NCBI RefSeq assembly: GCF_002574545.1
Contig: NZ_NUGT01000079.1
Coordinates: 110,395 to 174,394 of the forward strand
Source: Bacillus sp. AFS055030
GTDB lineage: Bacteria > Bacillota > Bacilli > Bacillales > Bacillaceae_G
Reading direction: 5' to 3'
Length of the DNA: 64,000 nt
The notes under the pieces were generated by a model. That model was not told the origin of the DNA. It made no database searches and saw nothing but the letters and a program-made list of their open reading frames with translations. Every line of letters begins with the position of its first letter. Positions within the stretch are counted from its first letter, which is position 1. A program made the position numbers and the translations under genes. Shown here in pieces: positions 26,722-35,290 of this stretch.

Positions 26722-27657
26722 ATGAATAACACACTTAAAGGGATTTTATACGGTGTTCTTGCATATGTAGTATGGGGTGTCTTACCGATATATTGGAAAC
26801 TAATTCAAGATATTTCTCCTTTTGAAATATTAACACATCGTATTATCTGGTCTTTTGTTACGTTAATACTTTTCATTCTTCTTTCAAAAAAATTAAAGCA
26901 ATTTAATATTACTTGGAAGCAAGTTGTAGGTAATAAAAAAGTATTCGTTTCAATGATTGCTATTTCACTATTAATTAGTTCTAATTGGCTAATTTATATT
27001 TGGGCGGTCAATTCAAATCATATTCTTGATGCAAGTTTAGGCTATTATATTAATCCATTAGTTAGTATTATACTTGGTGTAATTGTATTGAAAGAGTCAT
27101 TGTCAATTTGGCAAATCGTTTCAGTTTGTTTAGCAACAATAGGTGTAGGCTATTTAACAATCATGTCAGGTACATTACCAATCGTAGCAATCCTATTATC
27201 TTTAACATTTGCCTTTTATGGATTATTAAAAAAGATTTTAAAGATTGATTCTTTTTTAAGTCTTACAATAGAGACGTTATTAATTTTTCCAGTCGCCTTA
27301 CTATATTTTGCTTTTCTAGCTTATAAAGGCCAAGCAGGTCTTGTACAAAGTGCACCAATTGAGCAATTATTAATAGTAGGTGCAGGGTTAGTAACAATTA
27401 TACCTTTATTATTTTTCGGTAAAGCAGCACAATTAATTCCGTATACATATGTTGGATTTTTGCAATTTATATCACCAACAATTAGTTTATTAATAGGGGT
27501 TTTATTATACGATGAAAGTTTCTCAAAGAAAGATTTTATTTCATTTTCATTTATATGGTTAGCTTGTGTCGTGTTTGCTGTTTCAACTACACCGTTTATG
27601 AAATCCATTGAACAAAAACTTAAAAATCGAAATAAGAAGCAATCAATATCTGCTTAA
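26722..27657 (+). CDS. rarD: RarD-type EamA transporter
   Basis: Membrane protein of 311 residues with ten predicted helices in two EamA repeats. The opening LKGILYGVLAYVVWGVLPIYWKLI and the HRIIWSF motif are diagnostic of RarD, first linked to chloramphenicol sensitivity. The natural substrate is unknown. The RBS CTGGGAGAG sits close to the ATG. It follows the DHA2 exporter and precedes ybaK by 36 bases. Confidence 0.87.
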   Translation: MNNTLKGILYGVLAYVVWGVLPIYWKLIQDISPFEILTHRIIWSFVTLILFILLSKKLKQFNITWKQVVGNKKVFVSMIAISLLISSNWLIYIWAVNSNHILDASLGYYINPLVSIILGVIVLKESLSIWQIVSVCLATIGVGYLTIMSGTLPIVAILLSLTFAFYGLLKKILKIDSFLSLTIETLLIFPVALLYFAFLAYKGQAGLVQSAPIEQLLIVGAGLVTIIPLLFFGKAAQLIPYTYVGFLQFISPTISLLIGVLLYDESFSKKDFISFSFIWLACVVFAVSTTPFMKSIEQKLKNRNKKQSISA

Positions 27658-27693
27658 AATAATCTTAATTTTGTAGCTTTGAAAGGAGTAAAA

Positions 27694-28170
27694 ATGGCTG
27701 TAAGTAAAACAAATGCAATGAGAATGTTAGATTCAAAAAAAATTAACTATACAACTTTAAATTATGAATCAAATGATGGAAAGATTGATGGTGTTTCCGT
27801 AGCAAATAAAATAAATAAAGATCCTGAATTAGTCTATAAAACACTAGTATCAATCAGTCAATCCAAGGCGATTTATGTATTTGTCATACCAGTTGAAAAA
27901 GAATTAGATTTGAAATTAGCCGCAAAAGCTGCTGGAGAGAAGAAAGTTGAATTATTACCAGTAAAAGACCTTTTAGCAAGTACAGGATATGTAAGAGGTG
28001 GTTGTTCACCAATCGGAATGAAAAAACAATACCCTACTTTTATCGAAGAATCTGTAAATAATTTAGAAGAGATTATTGTTAGCGGTGGAAAAATAGGTAT
28101 ACAACTTCAATTGAATGCAAAAGATTTAATACAAACAACTCGTAGTAAAATAGCAAAAATTTCAAAATAA
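27694..28170 (+). CDS. ybaK: Cys-tRNA(Pro)/Cys-tRNA(Cys) deacylase YbaK/EbsC
   Basis: Trans-editing deacylase of 158 residues that clears cysteine wrongly attached to tRNA(Pro). Seen: KTNAMRMLDSKKINY, the YKTLV segment with a conserved lysine, and the VRGGCSPIGMKKQYPTFIEES signature of the YbaK family, including the G-x-x-S/C-P-I-G loop. ATG 27694 is preceded by AAAGGAG; the in-frame codons from 27679 are upstream of that RBS and are not used. It is probably in one unit with rarD and the following small membrane protein. Confidence 0.9.
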   Translation: MAVSKTNAMRMLDSKKINYTTLNYESNDGKIDGVSVANKINKDPELVYKTLVSISQSKAIYVFVIPVEKELDLKLAAKAAGEKKVELLPVKDLLASTGYVRGGCSPIGMKKQYPTFIEESVNNLEEIIVSGGKIGIQLQLNAKDLIQTTRSKIAKISK

Positions 28171-28192
28171 ACGAGTGTTATGAGGGATCCAA

Positions 28193-28453
28193 ATGGTAGG
28201 GTATTTTCTATTTTATTTAGTAATCGTTAACATTGTTTCATTCGCAATTATGGGAATCGATAAGTCACGTGCAAAAAGAAAAGCTTGGAGAATTCCTGAA
28301 CGTATATTATTTCTATTCGCAATTATCGGTGGAACGATTGGTTCTATTTTAGGAATGTATTATTTTAAACATAAAACAAAGCATCCAAAATTTGTTTTTG
28401 GTTATTGGATCATCCTATTTATCCAATTTGTTATCTATTTTTTCTTCTTATAA
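28193..28453 (+). CDS. DUF1294 small membrane protein
   Basis: Protein of 86 residues with three hydrophobic segments and the conserved DUF1294 pattern MGIDKSRAKRKAWRIPE followed by LFAIIGGTIGSILGMY and FKHKTKHPKF. The function is unknown. The gene follows ybaK by 22 bases, with GAGGGAT as RBS. Confidence 0.85.
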   Translation: MVGYFLFYLVIVNIVSFAIMGIDKSRAKRKAWRIPERILFLFAIIGGTIGSILGMYYFKHKTKHPKFVFGYWIILFIQFVIYFFFL

Positions 28454-28519
28454 TTTTATAGGATAGACTTTCCTTAATTGTATAAAATATTTTTATGACA
28501 AATTAAGGAGGCGAAAGAA

Positions 28520-28621
28520 ATGGGACGTGGAAATGGTGGAAGAAAAAATAACGCCGGTCAAAGACAACCAAACTACGAAGATAAATCAAATTTATCTGAA
28601 TCAAAAAAAGCACAAAAGTAA
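28520..28621 (+). CDS. Small basic hydrophilic protein, 33 residues
   Basis: ATG 28520 has a strong AAGGAGG seven bases upstream and runs to TAA at 28619-28621, then a terminator follows within ten bases. The product begins MGRGNGGRKNNAGQRQ and is rich in G, N, K and Q with no hydrophobic stretch. Its composition resembles minor acid-soluble spore proteins, but I do not recognise the family and sporulation control is not shown. The RBS and terminator make it a real gene rather than a chance frame. Confidence 0.65.
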   Translation: MGRGNGGRKNNAGQRQPNYEDKSNLSESKKAQK

Positions 28622-28628
28622 AAAAGTT

Positions 28629-28660
28629 AGCCTGTGATCATTTGGTTGATACAGGCTTTC
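28629..28660 (+). terminator. Terminator after the 33-residue protein
   Basis: Stem AGCCTGT / ACAGGCT extended by ATCA / TTGAT, with a weak T-rich tail (TTCTTATT). It covers the TTG that would open a longer frame of the next gene, which supports the later start at 28684. Confidence 0.65.
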
Positions 28661-28683
28661 TTATTGGAAATGGGGAATATAAA

Positions 28684-28983
28684 ATGCAAAACGAATGGTT
28701 TTCAAGAATAAAAGGAATAGGCATCGATGAAGTCTCAAATGAAAATATGACAATCTATTTTATTAAAGAAGACGAATTAAATGAAGCTAAAAAGGACTTA
28801 AGTAAAAAAATACAATGGCCAGAAAATTGGTTAATAATTGGTTTTGATGACGAAACGGATGATGTGATCTTTATCAATGAGGAAACAGGGGAAGTATGTA
28901 CAGCCTATGAATTTGAACGAAAATGGGAAGTCGTTACACTGTATTCAAGTTTGAATGAATTTTTAGCTGCATATGGATATTGA
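28684..28983 (+). CDS. Small acidic protein, possibly SUKH/SMI1-like
   Basis: Protein of 99 residues beginning MQNEWFSRIKG. The segment WLIIGFDDETDDVIFINEETGEV, an I-G-F-D turn followed by a hairpin, resembles the core of SUKH (SMI1/KNR4) proteins, and the end SLNEFLAAYGY looks like the terminal helix of that fold. It is shorter than most SUKH proteins, so this is only a suggestion. ATG 28684 has GGGGA nearby. No toxin gene is next to it. Confidence 0.6.
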   Translation: MQNEWFSRIKGIGIDEVSNENMTIYFIKEDELNEAKKDLSKKIQWPENWLIIGFDDETDDVIFINEETGEVCTAYEFERKWEVVTLYSSLNEFLAAYGY

Positions 28984-29042
28984 TTAACAAGGGTGTTCCA
29001 TTATTATATGGGATCTCTTTTTTGTTGGTAGTTAAGTAAATA

Positions 29043-29087
29043 GTAATGAAAAAGAGGCTCCTCTTTTGAGACAGCCTCTTTTCATTA
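29043..29087. terminator. Bidirectional terminator between convergent genes
   Basis: Long stem TAATGAAAAAGAGGCT / AGCCTCTTTTCATTA. It reaches the stop codon of the minus-strand MFS gene. Confidence 0.85.
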
Positions 29088-30305
29088 CATTGATAAATTT
29101 TCAGGTTTTTTAACTATTTCATTCGATTTTTTGTCTTTATACAATAATCTAGCAATAATTAATAGAGAAACCGTTCCAAAAATTAACACCATATATTGTA
29201 ACCCAATTGTATCTAAAAATAGTCCTGTACTTAAAAGGACAACTTGAAATGTTACTCTGTCATACATACTTCTAAATGAGAAAAGTCGACCATGGTATGA
29301 TTTGTCGATTGAAGTTTGGAAAACAGTAGAACAAACAGGAAAGAAGCAACCAACTGAAAATCCGAAAATTGCAAATGAGATTAGCGTCATCCAATGATGG
29401 TCTGCAAAGAAAAGTGACAGCTGAGCAAGAGCCACTAAAAAAGTTGAAAAGTATAATAATTGCTTATTCGTATACTTTTTTGTTAAGTGTTTAATGACAA
29501 ATGCTCCTATCATGAACGAGATACCTTCACTTGTATAAATAAGACCTTTTACTGCAGGATCATGCTGAATATCACTTATTTCGATTACCATTAAATTAAA
29601 TCCACCTAAAAAAAGTACTGGCACCAAGTTTAAGATAAATAAATTTAAGATTGTCGGGTTATTTCTTATCAGTGCGAATATTTCAGTAAATCCTTTATCA
29701 GCTTTCGATTTTTTAGTTTTTTCTACATTCATTGATTTAATGGTTGGTTCTTCAATTCGTAAAAAGAACGTCATTAAAAATAAAAATGCATATGCCAACA
29801 TACTCATTCCATATACATTCGTTAGACTTGTAGATACAACTAAAATACCGCCTATTGAAGTTCCAGCAATTCTTGATATTGTTGAAATATTCATATGAAT
29901 CCCATTTAACGTTAATAACTGATCGTTTTTTACAATCATTGGAATAACAGCTTGAAGTGCTGGAAAGTAAAATGCAGCAGAAATTTGCAACATTACTAAA
30001 AATAAGACCATAAAAATTATACTTTCGTATTGTATTGCAAAAAACATTAGAATTACACTTAAAGTTCGGCCTAAACCACTAATTAATAAAATCTTTTTCT
30101 TTGAATATTGATCAATTAACCTTCCTGCCAAAGGACCAACAAAAACTCCTGCTAATAAACCGAAAAAAAGAATTAACGATTTAAAGAAATCAGAAGGTAC
30201 ATGTTTTTGCATAAATTCCAAGTTTCCGATAATTCCGAACCATAGACCTATACCGGCTCCAAATTCACCGAACAACACGATCCAAACGTTTCGGTTTTTC
30301 CACAT
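29085..30305 (-). CDS. MFS exporter (macrolide-efflux-like)
   Basis: Twelve-helix major facilitator protein of 406 residues. The start MWKNRNVWIVLFGEFGAGIGLW and the motif A-like loop GPLAGRLIDQYSKKK match the MFS group of macrolide-efflux-like and transmembrane secretion effectors. An upstream ATG gives 13 more residues, but ATG 30305 has GGGGAG at the right distance. The substrate is unknown. It is a single-gene unit on the minus strand, facing away from the GNAT gene. Confidence 0.8.
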   Translation of the reverse strand: MWKNRNVWIVLFGEFGAGIGLWFGIIGNLEFMQKHVPSDFFKSLILFFGLLAGVFVGPLAGRLIDQYSKKKILLISGLGRTLSVILMFFAIQYESIIFMVLFLVMLQISAAFYFPALQAVIPMIVKNDQLLTLNGIHMNISTISRIAGTSIGGILVVSTSLTNVYGMSMLAYAFLFLMTFFLRIEEPTIKSMNVEKTKKSKADKGFTEIFALIRNNPTILNLFILNLVPVLFLGGFNLMVIEISDIQHDPAVKGLIYTSEGISFMIGAFVIKHLTKKYTNKQLLYFSTFLVALAQLSLFFADHHWMTLISFAIFGFSVGCFFPVCSTVFQTSIDKSYHGRLFSFRSMYDRVTFQVVLLSTGLFLDTIGLQYMVLIFGTVSLLIIARLLYKDKKSNEIVKKPENLSM

Positions 30306-30659
30306 AAAAATTTCTCCCCATTTACCCATAATATAATTCGACAAAATCTATTATCTCATCAATAGAAAGAAAAGACTATGTAAAATCGAAATAAAAGTAG
30401 AAAAAGTAGAGTAAAGGCTTTGATTAATTGAGGATATTAAGTGCTTGTTTTGCTAAATAGCATGGAAGACGAACAAAAAGGATTCATAATCTAAGAATAG
30501 AATTAAATAAATATACTTTTAGATTTAGCCTGAAAGTAAAACTAATATGAAAAGGATAAAAGAGAGGAGTTTCATATCAGAGAAGATAACAGTGATTTAT
30601 AAAGAAATGGTTAAATTGAAAACAGTCATATCTAAAAATTTTATAGGCGGTGTAAATTT
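30306..30659. other. Divergent intergenic region, no recognised element
   Basis: About 354 AT-rich bases between the MFS and GNAT genes. A 38-codon open frame starts at 30547 and touches the GNAT start, but it has no clear RBS. I see no certain promoter or operator. Confidence 0.45.
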
Positions 30660-31154
30660 ATGAACAGTAGTCCTATAGTGAAAGAATACTCTAATGTTTT
30701 TCAAGCTCAAGTAGTAGATTTGATTCTTGATATACAGCAGCGGGAATACAATATTAAGATCACCAAGGATGACCAGCCTGATTTGTTTACGATAGAAGAA
30801 TTTTATCAGAATGGAAAAGGGAACTTTTGGGTGGCTCTTTATGGCGAAAAGGTAGTTGGTACGATCAGTCTTTTAGACATAGGGAATCAACAAGTTGCGT
30901 TGAGAAAGATGTTTGTAGACAAAGAATTCAGAGGTGAAAAATATAAAACTGCAAGTCTTTTATTAAATCATGCTATTAATTGGGCGAAAGAAAAATCAAT
31001 AAAGGCAATTTATCTTGGAACCACTCCTCAATTTCTAGCAGCTCATCGATTTTATGAAAAAAATGGATTTACAAGTGTAGAAGTGAACGATTTACCTGAA
31101 AATTTTCCAGTGATGAAGGTCGATAAAAAATTTTATAAGTATTCGATTGTATAA
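30660..31154 (+). CDS. GNAT-family N-acetyltransferase
   Basis: Acetyltransferase of 164 residues. Seen: the central strand KVVGTISLLDIGNQQVALRKMFVDKEFRGEKYKTASLL, covering motif A, and the C-terminal FYEKNGFTSVEV typical of the fold. The acetyl-CoA loop is RGEKYKTA rather than the usual Q/R-x-x-G-x-G/A, a modest deviation. The RBS (GGCGGTG) is weak. The substrate is unknown. Confidence 0.8.
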   Translation: MNSSPIVKEYSNVFQAQVVDLILDIQQREYNIKITKDDQPDLFTIEEFYQNGKGNFWVALYGEKVVGTISLLDIGNQQVALRKMFVDKEFRGEKYKTASLLLNHAINWAKEKSIKAIYLGTTPQFLAAHRFYEKNGFTSVEVNDLPENFPVMKVDKKFYKYSIV

Positions 31155-31176
31155 AAATAAATGAATACAAAAATAA

Positions 31177-31222
31177 GAAAAGAACAACTGGACCCCAAGC
31201 AGTCCGTGTGTTGTTCTTTTAA
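31177..31222. terminator. Bidirectional terminator between GNAT and alaX genes
   Basis: Stem GAAAAGAACAAC / GTTGTTCTTTT with an inner GGAC / GTCC helix; T-rich sides on both strands. Confidence 0.8.
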
Positions 31223-31232
31223 TTTTGTAGAT

Positions 31233-32417
31233 TTACGCATTTAACTGACTAAGAAGAATATGTTTTAAAGTATTTTCAGCTTTGTTTAATTGGATTGAAG
31301 TTTCAAAAGTAGCTTGTGCTTGCCCTGCACCGCCGCCTCCTTTTCCTTCAACTTGTTTTAGTAAATTTTTAATTAGTTCTCCGCAATGCAGATCATTTTT
31401 TAGCTGATTAATAAGCAATAATTTTTGCTCTTTTACACTTGAAAAAACTAGTAATGAAGGTTTTTTTGCTTGAATAGCTTTCGCCAGTAACTGTAAGTCT
31501 TTAACCGATTCTTCTTCAAAAGTTTTAAAAATGATATCATTCGTTGCATTTAATAGTAATTCGTTAGAAATTGAGTTAAAGATCGTTTCTTTCATTTTCT
31601 CGATCTCTTTTTGCGCTTCTTTTAATTCATACATCGTCGTTTCGACTTTATCTTTAACCTGATCAGTATGTGTATTAAATAATTGATTAATATTTGATAA
31701 TGTTTTACTAGTCTTTTGAATTTCTTCTAGTGCTCTATAGCCACATTTAAAATGAAGTCGAGTAGTTTGTCTTACTTTTTCAGTTTTTATTAATTTTATG
31801 AATCCTATTTCACCCGTTTGTTTTACATGCGTACCACAACAAGCAGATAAATCTGTATGTAAAATCTCAACAATTCGTATGTTGTCTTCAACTTTTGGTA
31901 ATTTGCGTAGTTGAAGCACATTTAATTCTTCTTTGTCTACGAAGTATGTTTTAATTTCAATATTAGCGAGAATCTTCTCATATACTGCTCGCTCAATTTG
32001 ATTTAATTGTTCAGCTGAAAGAGAAGGTGTATCTAAGTCAATCGTAACTGTCTCTTTTCCTAGATGAAAACTTACTGTAGGAATATCATATAGTTCAATA
32101 ATTGTTGCCGAAAGTAAATGCTGGCCACTATGATGCTGCATATGATCAATTCTTCGATCCCAATTAATTTCACATGTTGCATCAAGTGTCTCCGGTCTTT
32201 TATTTAAGACATGGATTACTTCTTCATCCTCTTCTATTAAATCAATAATTTCAATTCCATTAATCGTACCGAAATCAGATGGCTGCCCACCACCTTCAGG
32301 ATAAAATGCAGAATCTTCAAGTTTGATATGAAACAAAGAATCAACTTCTTTAATGTCTGTAATTTTAGTAAACCATTTTTTTAAAGAGGGGTGTTCAAAA
32401 TATAGTTTATTTGCCAT
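31233..32417 (-). CDS. AlaX-type alanyl-tRNA editing protein with DHHA1 domain
   Basis: Free-standing editing protein of 394 residues that resembles the editing and C-terminal parts of alanyl-tRNA synthetase and should hydrolyse Ser- or Gly-tRNA(Ala). Seen: FYPEGGGQPSD near residues 39-48, zinc-binding HHSGQH (95-100) and C193-x3-H197 in CCGTH, a coiled-coil linker (about 240-290), and a C-terminal DHHA1 domain with the glycine-rich GKGGGGAGQAQA. This length matches the long AlaX group. The minus-strand RBS is AGAGGTAAT. It is divergent from the sdpR promoter. Confidence 0.9.
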   Translation of the reverse strand: MANKLYFEHPSLKKWFTKITDIKEVDSLFHIKLEDSAFYPEGGGQPSDFGTINGIEIIDLIEEDEEVIHVLNKRPETLDATCEINWDRRIDHMQHHSGQHLLSATIIELYDIPTVSFHLGKETVTIDLDTPSLSAEQLNQIERAVYEKILANIEIKTYFVDKEELNVLQLRKLPKVEDNIRIVEILHTDLSACCGTHVKQTGEIGFIKLIKTEKVRQTTRLHFKCGYRALEEIQKTSKTLSNINQLFNTHTDQVKDKVETTMYELKEAQKEIEKMKETIFNSISNELLLNATNDIIFKTFEEESVKDLQLLAKAIQAKKPSLLVFSSVKEQKLLLINQLKNDLHCGELIKNLLKQVEGKGGGGAGQAQATFETSIQLNKAENTLKHILLSQLNA

Positions 32418-32518
32418 GATATTACCTCTAATCTTTTAATTTCATTTAGTTGATGTTTATTTAAATTATATAGAAAGGACATAAAAACTTAAAATAAATT
32501 ATTTTAATCTTAGCATAA

Positions 32519-32547
32519 TTGACAATTAGACAAATACATTTTAGTAT
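32519..32547 (+). promoter_or_regulatory. Promoter of sdpR-sdpI
   Basis: Perfect -35 TTGACA (32519-32524), 17-base spacer, -10 TAGTAT (32542-32547). The -10 element lies inside the left arm of the 32-bp palindrome, so a bound repressor would block RNA polymerase. Confidence 0.75.
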
Positions 32548-32571
32548 TTAGTTAATTAACTAAATACTAAA
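32540..32571. promoter_or_regulatory. 32-bp perfect palindrome, likely SdpR operator
   Basis: Half-site TTTAGTATTTAGTTAA (32540-32555) is followed directly by its exact reverse complement (32556-32571). It overlaps the -10 element and ends 17 bases before the TTG start of the ArsR-type regulator. ArsR proteins bind such inverted repeats, so autorepression is inferred. Confidence 0.8.
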
Positions 32572-32588
32572 TCTTAGAGGTGTAAAAT

Positions 32589-32849
32589 TTGAACGAATTA
32601 TTTAAAGCATTATCGGATCCAACTCGGAGGAAAATTTTAGATTTATTAAAAGAGAAGGATTTAACTGCTGGAGAAATTTCAGAACAATTCGATATGTCAA
32701 AACCAAGTATTTCGCAGCATCTTAAAATATTAAAGTCTGCTCAGTTAATTCAAGATGAAAAGAAGGGTCAATTTATTATTTATTCCCTAAATATGACGGT
32801 TTTCCAAGAAATTATTAGTTGGGCATATAGTTTTAAAGAAAAAAATTGA
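32589..32849 (+). CDS. sdpR: ArsR-family repressor SdpR
   Basis: Winged helix-turn-helix regulator of 86 residues. The start MNELFKALSDPTRRKILDLLKEKDLTAGEI and the recognition helix MSKPSISQHLKILKSAQLI are those of the SdpR/autorepressor type; no ArsR metal-binding cysteine motif is present. In Bacillus subtilis SdpR represses sdpRI and is sequestered by SdpI when the toxin SdpC is bound. The start codon is TTG with AGAGGTG upstream. It is followed by sdpI after 13 bases. The sdpABC toxin genes are not adjacent here. Confidence 0.88.
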   Translation: MNELFKALSDPTRRKILDLLKEKDLTAGEISEQFDMSKPSISQHLKILKSAQLIQDEKKGQFIIYSLNMTVFQEIISWAYSFKEKN

Positions 32850-32862
32850 GAGGTGATTTAAC

Positions 32863-33501
32863 TTGAAAAAGCATATCATTGCAATTTTACTATTTATTTG
32901 TTCGCTTGTATTATGGATTATTAACTTCCATGATTTACCAAGTCAACTACCAGTTCACTGGGATTTTTCAGGTCATGTTAATAATTACGATTCAAAAATG
33001 CAAACGTTTATCGAGCTCCATGTGATCATGCTTTTGGTTTATTTATTGCCAATTGTTACTCCGAAGATCGATCCAAGAAAAGAGAATTATAAGTTATTCC
33101 AAAGAAGTTTATACTTTATGTCTACAGGGATTCTATTTATTTTCTTTTTAATTAATATGAGTGTTTTATTTTATGGATTAGGTTATAACGTTCATATCGG
33201 TTCAATGAGTTTTCTCTTTATTGGTCTTTTGTTTATGTTTCTTGGTAATTATCTGCCTCATGTTCGTTCGAATTATTTTATTGGCGTCCGTACACCATGG
33301 ACATTAAGTAATGAAACTGTTTGGAAAAAAACACATCGCGTTAGTGGTAGATTATTTATGATTGTTGGTTTATGTTTTTTATTGCTATATTTTATTCCAG
33401 TGAGTAATAAAGGAATCATTGTCATTCCATTGATTATATTTTTAGTTGGATTCACAACTATTTACTCATATATTGCCTTTAAAAAGGAAATGAAAAACTA
33501 A
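32863..33501 (+). CDS. sdpI: SdpI-family immunity/signalling membrane protein
   Basis: Membrane protein of 212 residues with six predicted helices. The DUF1648-like opening (DLPSQLPVHWDFSGHVNNY) and the SdpI signature RSNYFIGVRTPWTLSNETVWKKTHRVSGRLF are clear. In Bacillus subtilis SdpI gives immunity to the SdpC killing peptide and relieves SdpR repression. The TTG start is preceded by GAGAGGTGA. With no sdpC nearby, it may sense peptides from other cells or have another envelope role. Confidence 0.88.
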   Translation: MKKHIIAILLFICSLVLWIINFHDLPSQLPVHWDFSGHVNNYDSKMQTFIELHVIMLLVYLLPIVTPKIDPRKENYKLFQRSLYFMSTGILFIFFLINMSVLFYGLGYNVHIGSMSFLFIGLLFMFLGNYLPHVRSNYFIGVRTPWTLSNETVWKKTHRVSGRLFMIVGLCFLLLYFIPVSNKGIIVIPLIIFLVGFTTIYSYIAFKKEMKN

Positions 33502-33625
33502 ATTAAGCTATTTATTTACAAAATTAGGTGATTGTTTATGAATTTATTTTAGAAAAAATTTAATTTCCTAATAAAGTATGGTATTGTAAAGAGTAGAGCA
33601 AAAGAGTTGGAGGAATAAAATTAAA

Positions 33626-35248
33626 ATGATTACAGTAAGCAATGTAAGTTTGCGTTTTGCGGACAGAAAATTATTTGATGATGTTAATATAAAATTTACA
33701 CCAGGGAACTGTTACGGTTTAATTGGTGCTAATGGTGCGGGTAAATCTACTTTTCTTAAAATTTTATCTGGTGATATCGAGCCTTCTACTGGTGATGTTA
33801 TTGTAACGCCAGGTGAACGCCTTGCAGTATTAAAACAAAACCAGTTTGAATATGAAGAGTTTGAAGTGCTTCAAACTGTTATTATGGGTCATACTCGTCT
33901 TTATGAAGTAATGAAAGAAAAAGATGCAATTTATATGAAGGAAGATTTCACTGAAGAAGATGGTATGAAAGCTGCAGAACTTGAAGGTGAGTTTGCAGAG
34001 TTAAATGGTTGGGAAGCAGAATCAGAAGCTGCGATTTTATTAAAAGGTCTTGGTATTACAGAAGACTTACATTATAAAAAAATGGCTGAATTACAAGCTG
34101 GTGAGAAAGTAAAAGTTTTACTTGCTCAAGCATTATTTGGTCAACCTGATATTCTTTTACTAGATGAGCCTACGAATAACTTGGATCTTAAAGCTGTTCA
34201 ATGGTTAGAAAACTTCTTAATTAACTTTGAAAACACAGTTATTGTTGTATCACATGACCGTCACTTCTTAAATCAAGTATGTACACATATGGCTGATTTA
34301 GATTTTGGTAAAATTCAACTTTATGTTGGTAATTATGATTTCTGGTATGAGTCAAGTCAATTAGCTCAAAAATTAATGGCTGACGCTAATAAGAAAAAAG
34401 AAGAGAAAATTAAAGAATTACAAGGATTTATCGCTCGATTTAGCTCAAATGCATCAAAAGCAAAACAAGCTACTTCACGTAAAAAACTTTTAGATAAAAT
34501 TACGCTTGATGATATTAGACCATCTTCTCGTCGTTATCCTTTCGTTGGATTTACGCCAGAGAGGGAAGTTGGTAATGATTTATTAACTGTAGAAGGAATT
34601 TCAAAAACAATCGATGGTGAAAAAGTACTAGATAATGTACGTTTTACTGTAAATAAAGGCGATAAAATTGCGTTTGTTGGTAAAAATGACGTTGCAATTA
34701 CAACTTTATTTAAAATTTTAATGGGTGAGATGGAGCCAGATACGGGTTCATTTAAATGGGGTGTAACAACTTCTCAAGCATTTTTCCCTAAAGATAACTC
34801 TGAGTTCTTTGAAAATAGTGATATGAACTTAATCGAATGGTTACGTCAGTTTTCTCCACAAGATGAGTCTGAAAGCTTCTTACGTGGTTTCTTAGGACGT
34901 ATGCTATTCTCTGGTGAAGAAGTAATGAAAAAAGCTTCTGTTTTATCTGGGGGAGAAAAAGTTCGTTGTATGCTTTCAAAAATGATGTTAAGTGGAGCAA
35001 ACGTTTTAGTATTAGATGATCCTACTAACCACTTAGACTTAGAGTCAATTACAGCATTAAATAATGGTTTAATTGCCTTCAAAGGTACAGCATTATTTAC
35101 ATCTCATGACCATCAGTTCATTCAAACAATTGCAAACCGTATCATTGAAGTAACACCGAACGGTTTAGTTGATAAAGAGTGCACTTATGATGAGTTCTTA
35201 GAGAATAAGGATTTACAAAAGCAAGTAGAAGAGTTATATAATAAGTAA
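33626..35248 (+). CDS. ykpA: ABC-F family ATPase, YkpA/YbiT type
   Basis: Soluble protein of 540 residues with two ABC nucleotide-binding domains and no membrane part, as in ABC-F ribosome-associated factors. First domain: Walker A GANGAGKST (from residue 34) and Walker B with D180-E181. Second domain: the Walker A position reads GKNDVAITT (352-360) and lacks the lysine, and Walker B has D464-D465 instead of D-E; its signature LSGGEK is intact. Length and sequence match YkpA rather than antibiotic-resistance ABC-F proteins. The RBS GGAGG is 12 bases from the ATG, slightly far. Confidence 0.9.
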   Translation: MITVSNVSLRFADRKLFDDVNIKFTPGNCYGLIGANGAGKSTFLKILSGDIEPSTGDVIVTPGERLAVLKQNQFEYEEFEVLQTVIMGHTRLYEVMKEKDAIYMKEDFTEEDGMKAAELEGEFAELNGWEAESEAAILLKGLGITEDLHYKKMAELQAGEKVKVLLAQALFGQPDILLLDEPTNNLDLKAVQWLENFLINFENTVIVVSHDRHFLNQVCTHMADLDFGKIQLYVGNYDFWYESSQLAQKLMADANKKKEEKIKELQGFIARFSSNASKAKQATSRKKLLDKITLDDIRPSSRRYPFVGFTPEREVGNDLLTVEGISKTIDGEKVLDNVRFTVNKGDKIAFVGKNDVAITTLFKILMGEMEPDTGSFKWGVTTSQAFFPKDNSEFFENSDMNLIEWLRQFSPQDESESFLRGFLGRMLFSGEEVMKKASVLSGGEKVRCMLSKMMLSGANVLVLDDPTNHLDLESITALNNGLIAFKGTALFTSHDHQFIQTIANRIIEVTPNGLVDKECTYDEFLENKDLQKQVEELYNK

Positions 35249-35290
35249 ATTTCTCCTTTCACATTTTAGTGAAGCTCTGAGAAATAATCG

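Noticed and set aside
30547..30663. A 38-codon open frame whose stop overlaps the GNAT start, possibly a leader peptide
   Set aside because: There is no convincing ribosome binding site and no sign of a regulatory structure, so I did not call it a gene.
33626..35248. The ABC-F protein as an antibiotic-resistance determinant
   Set aside because: Length and sequence match the housekeeping YkpA/YbiT group; no resistance gene context or leader peptide is seen.
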